64,000 bases of DNA from Lapidilactobacillus dextrinicus DSM 20335 (GCF_001436095.1 NZ_AYYK01000004.1:372001-436000), one strand, 5' to 3'. Positions 7,885 to 14,429 are shown, counted from the first letter of the stretch. The notes: generated by a model not told the origin, from the letters alone. Made by a program: numbers and translations.

Positions 7885-8584
7885 TCCTGCTCTCCTTTCT
7901 ATCAAATTGCTGTAACTGACTAGCTGTCATAATTTTAAGTGATACGATTGTTTGATCATTTAACTTGATCGGTACGAAGTGATATTTGGCCATGAAGGAC
8001 TTGAGGCCGATCTTATGCTGTTCAATGTGGTGCTCACGACACAATGCCATGAATCGATGTTTACGATGATCAATGTGCTTACGATTGTTGCCCATGCCGA
8101 CGGTCTCGTAATGGGCAATGTCAGCGTGTGGCTTGCCGCAGACGAAACACATGCGATACTTGAGGTATAAGAACAGCACGCGTGAAATATCGGCTGCCAA
8201 ATAGAATTGCTGATACTTGAACGGAATGCCATTTTCTAAACAGAATTCCAATATGAATTCAATAAAGTCACCAGCCATAACTTGGCTCATTGCATCGCGT
8301 GCCAGACTAAAATCTTCAATGCCTTTAAAACCCGCAAAGGCTGTCTTCATCCATGCTTTAACAAAATCAGTTGGATAACCTGTGTAGTCGGAAATATCCC
8401 CAAATAAGCCGTAAATCATGCCACTTTGGTCACTTGTAATGTTACGTTGATCAACAATGCTCACATTGAATTCTGGAGCACCCTTAATTGTCAGACGTCG
8501 CGCTTCCTCAGCATCAAATTCACGGTCAAGTTTGAACGTCACTTCATCACCAGTTGCTTTGATGATTTTGCCCTGGTAGTTCAT
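7877..8584 (-). CDS. Putative HNH-type nuclease of the replication module
   Basis: 235 residues from ATG 8582-8584, two bases after the DUF1351 stop. The C-terminal part holds MCFVCGKPHADIAHYETVG, then HIDHRKHRFMALCREHHIEQHKIG: one Cys pair plus His/Asp-His positions that fit an HNH zinc-finger nuclease fold of the HNHc_6 kind found in Firmicute phage replication modules. The N-terminal half (GKIIKATGDEVTFKLDREF) is beta-rich and may bind DNA or a partner. Proteins in this position often act in recombination with ERF/SSB; catalytic activity here is inferred, not shown. Confidence 0.8.
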   Translation of the reverse strand: MNYQGKIIKATGDEVTFKLDREFDAEEARRLTIKGAPEFNVSIVDQRNITSDQSGMIYGLFGDISDYTGYPTDFVKAWMKTAFAGFKGIEDFSLARDAMSQVMAGDFIEFILEFCLENGIPFKYQQFYLAADISRVLFLYLKYRMCFVCGKPHADIAHYETVGMGNNRKHIDHRKHRFMALCREHHIEQHKIGLKSFMAKYHFVPIKLNDQTIVSLKIMTASQLQQFDRKESRNG

Positions 8585-8586
8585 CA

Positions 8587-9504
8587 CTAAAATGGCAAAT
8601 CATCGGTCGTATTTTCGTTAACCATGGCAACTTGAATGCCGTGTTCAACAAGATATTTGTTAAGACCGTTAAGCTGACTCAATGTGCCAGTCACTTGAAT
8701 AACGTCAGTAATTAGCGGATCATCTGGTATTGGCGTTTCTTCAGAATCAGCTGCTTCTTCAACAACCGCTTCTTGTTGTGCTTTCTGTTGCTCAAATTCT
8801 TGTTGCTTAGCGGCTTGTCCTTCAGCAATCTTACGTTTGCGTTCAACGTCGGTATTGATTAAGTCCATAACCTCGGTAACCGATTTAAAATCAAGTTGAC
8901 TAACCCAACCAACTGGATCGATATCTTTGGCTTTGCAAAATTCGGTCAAAATCTTAAGGTCAGTCTCACGTTGTTGCTTCACTTTGACAGCTTCATCAAC
9001 AGCTTGTTCGAGTTCGGCTTGCAGCTTAGTAATCGGTCGCAATTTGTCGTTCCAATTGCCCTTATTCAGCCACTTAGCGTCAATTTGCACGTCGTCTAAT
9101 GTAATTGACTTACTCTCTACTAACTTGCTTAAAATGCGATTTAAAACGTCTTGGCGTTCTTGCTTTTCGTTGTCATCAATTTCCTTTAGTCCAGAACGAA
9201 TTTGGTTCAGTGGTTCATTGATTGAACCTGTCAGTTCCTTAATTTGTTGCTCAAACTCATTCAATGGTTTGTTGTAGACTTGCTTAACGTTTTTACGATT
9301 AGATTCGATGGCATTGACGATTGATAGCAATTCAGTGCGTGCTTTGATTGCTGATGATTTATTTTCTCGTGTAAAGACCAAATTTTTATATCGATCAGCG
9401 TATTTCTCAACTAACGCCTTCAATTCCTCGTAATTCGTAAACTCTAACTTTGCCGGCTGGAAATCTAAATCAACCGGCCGTTCTAACATAATTTCATTTG
9501 CCAT
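8587..9504 (-). CDS. DUF1351 phage protein with SSB-like acidic tail
   Basis: 305 residues, mostly long amphipathic helices (ELKALVEKYADRYKNLVF, IESNRKNVKQVYNKPLNEFEQQ), as in the DUF1351 family that accompanies ERF or RecT-type annealing proteins in lactic phages. Residues about 215-245 are Gln/Glu rich. The protein ends NENTTDDLPF, almost identical to the last residues of the phage SSB (DDDLPF). That tail is discussed as a finding. Start ATG overlaps the ERF stop. Its molecular function is not established; a partner role in recombination is inferred from context. Confidence 0.85.
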   Translation of the reverse strand: MANEIMLERPVDLDFQPAKLEFTNYEELKALVEKYADRYKNLVFTRENKSSAIKARTELLSIVNAIESNRKNVKQVYNKPLNEFEQQIKELTGSINEPLNQIRSGLKEIDDNEKQERQDVLNRILSKLVESKSITLDDVQIDAKWLNKGNWNDKLRPITKLQAELEQAVDEAVKVKQQRETDLKILTEFCKAKDIDPVGWVSQLDFKSVTEVMDLINTDVERKRKIAEGQAAKQQEFEQQKAQQEAVVEEAADSEETPIPDDPLITDVIQVTGTLSQLNGLNKYLVEHGIQVAMVNENTTDDLPF

Positions 9505-10268
9505 TATTGTTGCCCCCAGTGCACTTGACTTTGTTGTTCTGCTTGTTTCGTTGCTTGATCAAGCCCTTGATTATGCCTAACTTGCTTATAGAATGCCTTG
9601 AGATGCTCATATGCCTTATTGGCTTGAGCTTGTGTGGCGGTCTTGAGATTGTTGTAACCGCCAGCCTTTTGCGCATCTAACAGCACGCTCTTGAAATATT
9701 CATTGGTGCGGTTATTGCTGAGTGTGCAAATAGCAGTCGCCGCGTCGTTAATCTTTTTTTGCAGCTCTTTTGATGCTAGCGGTTCATTTGATACTGGTTG
9801 TTTAGACTGTGCTGACCGTTTGGATGATCGTTGCTGTGCTTTTACTTGTGGCTGTACTCCATCTGTATCATCATCAGTGACAATTCCAAAAATCGCGCTG
9901 ATTGCATAGCGTTTAGCATACGTAATTACTGAGCCAGCAGATTGTGCCATGTTCATCTTGGCGCCTTTTTCCAATATCATAAACAAAGGACCAAATGACA
10001 TCTGTTCGCCACTTGAATGAATCAACACCGTATTAATACCGATACTCACAGTATCACCTTCTTTTTTTGTGACAGGATCCTGGACTAAAGCTAAATCATT
10101 CTCAACCAATAACGGACGCAACACCGCCATAATGTCATCCAAACTGGCATATTTAGTTCCAGCAAATGGATTTTCTTGTGTTCGCGGCACTGGTTTTAAA
10201 TCTTTTTGAACGTTGATCAATGCTTTGGCAAGATTGTCACTCGTCATTATCGTCACCATCCGTTTCAA
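9504..10268 (-). CDS. erf: ERF-family single-strand annealing protein
   Basis: 254 residues if started at the TTG at 10266-10268, seven bases after AGAGGAG; ATGs at 10259 and 10247 are alternatives, and the longer reading lacks a binding site. The core LAKALINVQKDLKPVPRTQENPF ... KYASLDDIMAVLRPLLVENDLAL ... GSVITYAKRYAISAIFGIVTDDDTDG is the ERF superfamily signature. These proteins pair complementary single strands during phage replication and recombination. The C-terminal third is Gln/Lys rich and likely flexible. It overlaps the small upstream frame by 32 bases and is directly followed by DUF1351, HNH, replication and ssb genes. Confidence 0.92.
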   Translation of the reverse strand: MKRMVTIMTSDNLAKALINVQKDLKPVPRTQENPFAGTKYASLDDIMAVLRPLLVENDLALVQDPVTKKEGDTVSIGINTVLIHSSGEQMSFGPLFMILEKGAKMNMAQSAGSVITYAKRYAISAIFGIVTDDDTDGVQPQVKAQQRSSKRSAQSKQPVSNEPLASKELQKKINDAATAICTLSNNRTNEYFKSVLLDAQKAGGYNNLKTATQAQANKAYEHLKAFYKQVRHNQGLDQATKQAEQQSQVHWGQQ

Positions 10269-10347
10269 TGCTATACTCCTCTGCTTTTCGCAGCTGATTA
10301 CGTTCATACGTTGCTTGCGCCCTATCAATATCAGATTGCTTATACAT
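10237..10347 (-). CDS. Putative 36-residue peptide upstream of ERF gene
   Basis: The frame MYKQSDIDRAQATYERNQLR continues to an acidic end (DGDDNDE). ATG at 10345-10347 is preceded by ATGGAGGCTAGTT, a clear ribosome binding site. The ERF start lies inside its last third, so translation of this peptide could feed ribosomes to ERF. It is helical and highly charged. Tiny genes with such coupling are usual in lactic phage early operons. No function is recognised. Confidence 0.55.
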   Translation of the reverse strand: MYKQSDIDRAQATYERNQLRKAEEYSIETDGDDNDE

Positions 10348-10397
10348 AACTAGCCTCCATGTGGTACAATTACCACGAATAATGTTTTTGTTTGTTG

Positions 10398-10432
10398 GCT
10401 ACTACTCATGCCGGTGAGTGGTAGCTTTTTTT
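10398..10432 (+). terminator. Plus-strand terminator inside the leftward operon
   Basis: GCTACTACTCA ... TGAGTGGTAGC (one mismatch) followed on the plus strand by seven Ts. The hairpin overlaps the last codons of the minus-strand gene 10402-10584. It is oriented to stop rightward (antisense) transcription; on the minus strand it lacks a T-run. Confidence 0.55.
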
Positions 10433-10584
10433 GTGCTCTTGCCGAAGAACGCCTCTTGATTGACGATGATCCACATGAAAGTTGCTCCGAATAATAGATC
10501 GCTGAGTCCATCTCGCAAATTAATTGGAACAATCATGCCAACCAATAACATTGCGATTGCTAACATTAATTTTGTGTGTTTCAT
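10402..10584 (-). CDS. Small membrane protein of prophage
   Basis: 60 residues from ATG 10582-10584, preceded by AAAAGGAGCGTTCAG. Two hydrophobic stretches (residues about 4-20 LMLAIAMLLVGMIV and 28-42 LLFGATFMWIIV) suggest a two-pass membrane protein with a basic C-terminal end (KSTKKATTHRHE). No family is recognised. It belongs to the leftward early operon, between DUF771 and the small ERF leader frame. Its stop lies inside the plus-strand terminator hairpin at 10398-10425. Confidence 0.65.
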   Translation of the reverse strand: MKHTKLMLAIAMLLVGMIVPINLRDGLSDLLFGATFMWIIVNQEAFFGKSTKKATTHRHE

Positions 10585-10597
10585 CTGAACGCTCCTT

Positions 10598-10918
10598 TTA
10601 CCAATTAAACTCACTCCAATGTCTGTCGATAAACTTAGCCATTTCGTAGGCTTTAAATTTCCACGGACTGCCTTTTCTGCCTGAGTGAATGATCAATTTG
10701 TCGTCATACATTTTTTGTATCTCACGACTGTATTTAGGGTTATAAAGAATGTTATCTTCTATCCAAGCCTTAGATTTGTTGCCTGTCCAAGCTCTTAAAT
10801 CCGCGATGTTCCAAGTCTTTCCGAGTAACGAATCACCATTACCGAGTTGGCTAGTGTCAACAACTTTGAAATTTGATGGTAGTTCAATCGTTGCTGTTGC
10901 CTTAATTGTTTGAGGCAT
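10598..10918 (-). CDS. DUF771-family phage protein
   Basis: 106 residues from ATG 10916-10918, six bases after AGGAGGTGGG; the two codons upstream fall in the ribosome binding site. The sequence PQTIKATATIELPSNFKVVD at the start and WNIADLRAWTGNKSKAWIEDNILYNPKY in the middle match DUF771 proteins, common in early operons of lactobacillus phages. The central part resembles an excisionase/MerR-like winged helix (WIEDNIL), so DNA binding is plausible but not proven. Confidence 0.82.
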   Translation of the reverse strand: MPQTIKATATIELPSNFKVVDTSQLGNGDSLLGKTWNIADLRAWTGNKSKAWIEDNILYNPKYSREIQKMYDDKLIIHSGRKGSPWKFKAYEMAKFIDRHWSEFNW

Positions 10919-10930
10919 TGCTCCCACCTC

Positions 10931-11125
10931 CTATTTTCTAAATTCATCTAAGCTAATATCTAATGCATCAGCGATTTTAATTAGTGTTGATAGCTTAACG
11001 TCTTTAGATATTCCTTTTTCAAGCTGATAAATAGTGGCTGTTGGTAATCCTGTTTTTCTAGATAATCCATAAGCCGTCATGTGATGTTCTTCTAAAACTC
11101 TATTAATCGTTGTGGAAACGTTCAT
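10931..11125 (-). CDS. Cro-like XRE regulator next to the plus-strand cassette
   Basis: 64 residues when started at ATG 11123-11125 (AAGAGATGACAATT upstream); an ATG three codons earlier is possible. It is a single Cro/C1-type helix-turn-helix: TINRVLEEHHMTAYGLSRKTGLPTATIYQLEKGIS ... TLIKIADALDISLDEF. Its promoter region faces, back to back, the promoter of the 11274-11699 cassette and contains two copies of ACATATAGTT. It therefore may control both itself and that cassette, or act as the phage Cro for the downstream early operon. Confidence 0.85.
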   Translation of the reverse strand: MNVSTTINRVLEEHHMTAYGLSRKTGLPTATIYQLEKGISKDVKLSTLIKIADALDISLDEFRK

Positions 11126-11146
11126 AATTGTCATCTCTTTCGTACT

Positions 11147-11186
11147 ACATATAGTTACAATATTTTTTAAAACACAACATATAGTT
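11147..11186. promoter_or_regulatory. Two direct ACATATAGTT repeats between divergent promoters
   Basis: The ten bases ACATATAGTT occur at 11147-11156 and again at 11177-11186, 30 bases (about three turns) apart. A related TTTATAGTTATG follows at about 11192-11203. They lie between the Cro-like gene (minus) and the -35 of the rightward cassette, where an operator is expected. Confidence 0.5.
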
Positions 11187-11213
11187 GAAACTTTATAGTT
11201 ATGGCACTATAAT
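11185..11213 (+). promoter_or_regulatory. Sigma-A promoter of the rightward two-gene cassette
   Basis: TTGAAA at 11185-11190, a 17-base spacer and TATAAT at 11208-11213, one of the best consensus promoters in the window. It points to the genes at 11274 and 11451, against the surrounding early operon. Confidence 0.8.
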
Positions 11214-11273
11214 AATTAGTGAACAATCCCTCCTTCAGGAAACGTTTAATTCAATTAAATCGAGGTGAAACAG

Positions 11274-11417
11274 ATGGCAAAATCTTCAAGCCGTAAAACA
11301 ACTTCTTCAAAAGTTGCTAAAAAAGCGTCAAAAATTTTGCGCGATGGTCGTACTAGTAAAACTAGTAAATCTGTAGCTGGTAGTGCTCTGGCTCAAGCAA
11401 AATCTCACAAAAAATAA
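11274..11417 (+). CDS. Small basic Ser/Lys-rich protein of plus-strand cassette
   Basis: 47 residues starting MAKSSSRKTTSSKVAKKASK and ending QAKSHKK, with ATG at 11274 behind ATCGAGGTGAAACAG. About a quarter of residues are Ser and a quarter Lys/Arg; the repeated ASK/TSK blocks and the central ILRDGRTSK...SVAGSALAQ part recall small unannotated proteins I have seen in unrelated bacteria, but I cannot name a family. It is expressed from its own promoter (11185-11213), together with the next gene 33 bases downstream. Function unknown; nucleic-acid contact is possible from its charge. Confidence 0.7.
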   Translation: MAKSSSRKTTSSKVAKKASKILRDGRTSKTSKSVAGSALAQAKSHKK

Positions 11418-11450
11418 TTTAGTTATCTCAATATAAGGTGGTGAATTAAT

Positions 11451-11699
11451 ATGAAGTTTACTGGAGCTGTTATTAACGAACAAGGCATTGATTTTTCAAT
11501 AATTCAGGTAAAACCTGGTTATCTAACTCAACAAAATCTTCAATCAATACAAAACCAGGCGCCAATTAATTTTCCGAGACCCGTCATACTAGCTGAACAA
11601 ACGACGGATGGTTACAAATACTTAGGACGGCCTGATATTGTCAACTTCTTGAGCGGTATCTACGTTGAGCAAATTCCGTGGCAAAATTATTCCGTTTAG
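11451..11699 (+). CDS. Unrecognised 82-residue protein, partner of the basic peptide
   Basis: 82 residues, beginning MKFTGAVINEQGIDFSIIQV after AAGGTGGTGAATTAAT. It looks like a compact alpha/beta domain: an opening strand pair, an N-terminal helix (TQQNLQSIQNQAP), a PRPVILAEQ strand, then DGYKYLGRPDIVNFLSGI and the closing VEQIPWQNYSV. The conserved-looking YLGRPDIV...IPW pattern gives the impression of a binding protein rather than a membrane or secreted one. It ends just before a strong terminator (11724-11772). The pairing with the upstream basic peptide suggests one functional unit, perhaps a regulatory or toxin-antitoxin-like pair; this is inference. Confidence 0.8.
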   Translation: MKFTGAVINEQGIDFSIIQVKPGYLTQQNLQSIQNQAPINFPRPVILAEQTTDGYKYLGRPDIVNFLSGIYVEQIPWQNYSV

Positions 11700-11723
11700 T
11701 TTTTTTAAATTAATTGCTTTTCC

Positions 11724-11772
11724 AAAAGACTCATTCGATGGTGCTAACATCTGTTTGAGTCTTTTCTTTTTC
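11724..11772 (+). terminator. Terminator of the plus-strand cassette
   Basis: A perfect 10-base stem (AAAAGACTCA / TGAGTCTTTT) with an inner GATG/CATC stem, then CTTTTTC. It separates the rightward cassette from the leftward gene at 11799-12014. Confidence 0.75.
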
Positions 11773-11798
11773 TGCCGTTTATTCATTTTACTCATCTC

Positions 11799-12014
11799 CT
11801 AAAAGCCATATTTCTTTTGCAGATATTCGTAAATATCATTAACTAATGATTCGGATGCTTTGGTAACTGACTGTGCGTTCAAAGATAAACTTACAAATGT
11901 TCTAGACTTACCAAATTGTTTTGCTAATGTAGTTTGTGTTTCTTGCTTTTTATGAGCGCCAAGCCAAGAAAGAATCGCTTTAGCACGTTCATTTGTTTCT
12001 GTTCGGATAAACAT
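11799..12014 (-). CDS. Small HTH-like prophage protein
   Basis: 71 residues behind a strong AAAGGAGGCCAATA. The stretch QTTLAKQFGKSRTFVSLSLNAQ around residues 27-48 reads as a helix-turn-helix of the XRE/phage regulator kind, with flanking helices. It is the second gene of the leftward transcript after the antirepressor. Its ribosome binding region repeats AAAATACAAAGGAGG, identical to that of the antirepressor gene, which suggests matched expression or a recent duplication of the leader. The precise family is not recognised. Confidence 0.7.
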   Translation of the reverse strand: MFIRTETNERAKAILSWLGAHKKQETQTTLAKQFGKSRTFVSLSLNAQSVTKASESLVNDIYEYLQKKYGF

Positions 12015-12045
12015 TATTGGCCTCCTTTGTATTTTTTGTTAACAA

Positions 12046-12741
12046 TTATTCGTTGAAGCTATCCCGTTCTAGCAGAAGTTTGAATGTTGCTCTACCCTTG
12101 GGCGTTATCAACGACTGTAAATGTGCTTTATCTGTCCACTCACTTGCAAACTCTTTAAATTCAAATAGATCATTATCATATTTTGCATAGTGTTTTAACT
12201 GACGACGTTTATCTCGATATACATACTTATGATCCAGTAACCAATCAATAAACTTTTTCTGTTTTATATGAAGTTCCTTTGCCGTATCTCGAAAGTTGGT
12301 CAGTAAGTTACGTTTAACTAAATCATCGAAATAATCAGCTTTGGGCTTCATTCTTTCGTTCTCAAGTTCGAGCTTTTTAACCTTGCGTGTTTGAATTTGT
12401 AATGCACGTTGGACAACCATTTCTGGATTGTTCCAAGCTTTTTCAACTTTGATGAAATAGTCTCGTATTTCATATCCTTTTTCAGTTCCGGTCATCATTG
12501 CGATATGTTTAGCCATTTCTGTGGTGATTGCATAATCATTTATTTGCTTAATACCGCCATATTGATTTTGCCGTGTAGTTGTAACTACGGAGCTATAATC
12601 GATACCCTCACGGAAGTTTTTGAAATTTTGTGTAACCCACTGACTAAAACGCGTTTTTATTTCTAGACCTTTGTGCAAATCTCGTGCACTAACTAACTGT
12701 TCATCATTTTCATTCGTTGTTACTTTAATTAATTCGTTCAT
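12046..12741 (-). CDS. Phage antirepressor (AntA/AntB N-domain, KilA-C-like C-domain)
   Basis: 231 residues from ATG 12739-12741, eight bases after AAAGGAGG. The N-terminal domain (LVSARDLHKGLEIKTRFSQWV ... DYAITTEMAKHIAMMTGTEKGYEIRDYF) is the AntA/AntB antirepressor signature. Residues about 130-215 (DYFDDLVKRNLLTNFRDTAKELHIKQKKFIDWLLDHKYVYRD) match the KilA-C domain. Such proteins bind or titrate the CI repressor and promote induction. It is the first leftward gene facing cI across the operator region, the expected place for the lytic side of the switch. Confidence 0.93.
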   Translation of the reverse strand: MNELIKVTTNENDEQLVSARDLHKGLEIKTRFSQWVTQNFKNFREGIDYSSVVTTTRQNQYGGIKQINDYAITTEMAKHIAMMTGTEKGYEIRDYFIKVEKAWNNPEMVVQRALQIQTRKVKKLELENERMKPKADYFDDLVKRNLLTNFRDTAKELHIKQKKFIDWLLDHKYVYRDKRRQLKHYAKYDNDLFEFKEFASEWTDKAHLQSLITPKGRATFKLLLERDSFNE

Positions 12742-12774
12742 CAACTTATCCTCCTTTGTATTTTCTGTTAAACA

Positions 12775-12920
12775 TTGTTAAGAAAACTATTGAAATTTTG
12801 TATGCAGTGGAATACAATAAGTTCATAGTTAAATAAGCAATAAAAACGTTATTCGTCGCCTGCCAAGTTGATTAATAACTGTTTTAATTTGCCTTATTTA
12901 TTAACTGTATTTCTTAACAA
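12775..12920. repeat. 11-base inverted pair in the switch region
   Basis: TTGTTAAGAAA at 12775-12785 and its exact reverse complement TTTCTTAACAA at 12910-12920 flank the centre of the antirepressor/cI intergenic region. Together with the palindrome at 12961 they are candidate repressor operators that could be bridged by a DNA loop. Confidence 0.45.
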
Positions 12921-12960
12921 AGATTATTGTATAATACTGAATACAAAAATGCAACACTTT

Positions 12961-12975
12961 ATTATTCAGAATAAT
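12961..12975. promoter_or_regulatory. Palindromic operator candidate in front of cI
   Basis: ATTATTC-A-GAATAAT is a perfect 7+1+7 palindrome between a TATAAT-like element (about 12929-12934) and the cI ribosome binding site. It fits an autoregulatory operator for the repressor at 13010. Confidence 0.5.
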
Positions 12976-13009
12976 ACATTTCTTTGGTAAAGTTTGGAGA
13001 AATGTTGAT

Positions 13010-13366
13010 ATGACAATATTTGAAAGAATTAGTTCTCTCGCTAAAAAGCGCGGTTTAGGTTTACGTACTGTCGCGTCTAAAGCTGGTCTTGGTGAAACTA
13101 CTATTTATGGGTGGAAAAAGCGTACTCCTGATTCTTCTAATTTAGAAGCAGTCGCTAACGTCCTTGGTGTTACTGTCGATTACCTACTTGGTAAAAACGA
13201 CACTCCAGAATGGGCAAATGATCAGGATACTCATGATCTAAAAGAATTTCTTGAGAACAACGCCGACAGCATGACTTACGGCGGCGACGATCTTACTCAA
13301 GAAGAAAAAGAAAAATTGAAAATTGCTATGACGCAGATTTTTTGGAATCGTCATAAGCACGACTAG
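13010..13366 (+). CDS. CI-like prophage repressor
   Basis: 118 residues. The N-terminal XRE domain (IFERISSLAKKRGLGLRTVASKAGLGETTIYGWKKRTPDSSNLEAVANVLGVTVDYLLG) binds operators. The C-terminal part is only about 50 residues and acidic, without the LexA-like self-cleaving peptidase of classical CI. The next gene encodes an ImmA-type peptidase, which in ICEBs1-like and many Firmicute phages cleaves such short repressors to induce the element. ATG at 13010 follows TTTGGAGAAATGTTGAT. It faces the antirepressor across the operator region. Confidence 0.9.
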   Translation: MTIFERISSLAKKRGLGLRTVASKAGLGETTIYGWKKRTPDSSNLEAVANVLGVTVDYLLGKNDTPEWANDQDTHDLKEFLENNADSMTYGGDDLTQEEKEKLKIAMTQIFWNRHKHD

Positions 13367-13379
13367 GTGGCGAGTATAT

Positions 13380-13781
13380 TTGGATCGAATTAAAGAAGCC
13401 ATTGAGGCCGTTATTAATCGTTACCACACTGCCGACCCATTCGTTATAGCAGAACGTTTAAATATAGAAGTAGATTATGCTGTCCTTGGTAAAATGCCGC
13501 TTGGTAAAACTATGTATGATAAAGAGCTGCCGATCGTCATGTTAAATGATTCTCTACGGTATTCACCACAACGCTATTTTGTAATGGCACATGAATTGGG
13601 ACACGTAATTCTGCATGAGGGATTAAATAGCTACTATACAGGAATTACAAGTGGTCATGACAAACTAGAAAATGAAGCCAATGAATTTGGTGTCGGATTA
13701 ATAGGACTTCTCTATGTTGAAGATAACGACCGTTTGCCAGAAACATTTGAAGAAGTTCAGAAAGAATACGGCATTTATTAA
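13380..13781 (+). CDS. ImmA/IrrE-type metallopeptidase
   Basis: 133 residues from TTG 13380 (GGTGGCGAGTATAT upstream). The zinc motif HELGH with following LHEG (FVMAHELGHVILHEG, residues about 67-81) and the further ENEANEFG glutamate (residues about 100-107) are characteristic of ImmA/IrrE peptidases. It is likely to cleave or antagonise the CI-like repressor encoded 13 bases upstream, linking induction to DNA damage or another signal. Known from ImmR/ImmA of ICEBs1; here inferred from motif and adjacency. Confidence 0.92.
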   Translation: MDRIKEAIEAVINRYHTADPFVIAERLNIEVDYAVLGKMPLGKTMYDKELPIVMLNDSLRYSPQRYFVMAHELGHVILHEGLNSYYTGITSGHDKLENEANEFGVGLIGLLYVEDNDRLPETFEEVQKEYGIY

Positions 13782-13784
13782 AGC

Positions 13785-13820
13785 ATAAAAAATACCCTAC
13801 CGCCGCAAACGAGTAGAGTA
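13785..13820 (-). terminator. Minus-strand terminator between rightward genes
   Basis: On the minus strand TACTCTAC ... GTAGGGTA (with one G-U pair) is followed by TATTTTTTATG. It would stop leftward, antisense transcription after the peptidase gene; on the plus strand the T-run is absent. Confidence 0.45.
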
Positions 13821-13879
13821 CGTTATAACTTGAACAAATATATTATATCAAAATAGGTTTTGATACTGGAGGTCAAAGG

Positions 13880-14356
13880 ATGGAATTAAAAGGAACGAAT
13901 GGCGTATTAATTGCTTATGACGATTATGTTGAAATTTCTAGAAAATCTCTTGGCGGCTTTATAACCCAGGGAAATAAAGGTAATAAGAAGTTCTTCTATA
14001 AAGACCTAATCTCAATTGAGTATAAAAAACCATCAAAATTGGCTAATGGCTATATTCAATTTGTTGTCAATCCAGAGATGGCAACTAGTCAAAGCGTTGG
14101 TATTACAGGTCAAACTAATTTAGATGCTTCTAAAGACCCAAATGCAGTAATTCTGCGTGCTTTTAAAAAAAGCTTTGCTAAGGAGACCGAAGAATTCTAT
14201 AGATATGTTGACAAACGGCTTTCATATTATAAAACAGAAACAGACAGGAAACCCACTGAAATAAATGATCTTCGAAACCTTAAGTCACTCTTAGACGATG
14301 GCATTATTACTCAAGAAGAATTTAATTCGAAGAAAAAACAGATTTTAGGAATTTAA
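13880..14356 (+). CDS. PH-like (DUF4429) protein with C-terminal SHOCT domain
   Basis: 158 residues, ATG at 13880 behind CTGGAGGTCAAAGG. The N-terminal part (GVLIAYDDYVEISRK ... YKDLISIEYKKPSKLANGYIQFVV) has the strand pattern of a bacterial PH-like/DUF4429 domain. The end (INDLRNLKSLLDDGIITQEEFNSKKKQILGI) is a textbook SHOCT module. Such proteins are frequent cargo in the lysogeny region of lactic prophages; their role is unknown, although SHOCT and PH-like domains often bind membranes or partner proteins. Confidence 0.85.
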   Translation: MELKGTNGVLIAYDDYVEISRKSLGGFITQGNKGNKKFFYKDLISIEYKKPSKLANGYIQFVVNPEMATSQSVGITGQTNLDASKDPNAVILRAFKKSFAKETEEFYRYVDKRLSYYKTETDRKPTEINDLRNLKSLLDDGIITQEEFNSKKKQILGI

Positions 14357-14361
14357 AACAT

Positions 14362-14395
14362 AAAAAAGCCGTCTGCGCTGGGCACGAGGACGGCT
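14362..14395 (-). terminator. Second minus-strand terminator in the lysogeny block
   Basis: AGCCGTC ... GACGGCT followed on the minus strand by TTTTTTATG. Like the hairpin at 13785-13820, it sits just after a rightward stop codon, but its T-run is on the opposite strand. Confidence 0.5.
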
Positions 14396-14429
14396 AATAA
14401 AAACATAACGCTTGTTACAAAATTAATTA

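Noticed and set aside
10360-10378. GTGGTA-CAAT-TACCAC hairpin as a terminator
   Set aside because: The stem is six bases with no adjacent T-run; it may only structure the leader of the small frame at 10237-10347.
11620-11790. Minus-strand frame beginning MNKRQKKKRLKQML antisense to the 11451 gene end
   Set aside because: It has an AGGAG nearby, but it runs through the cassette terminator and into the coding strand of the clearly better plus-strand gene; no independent support.
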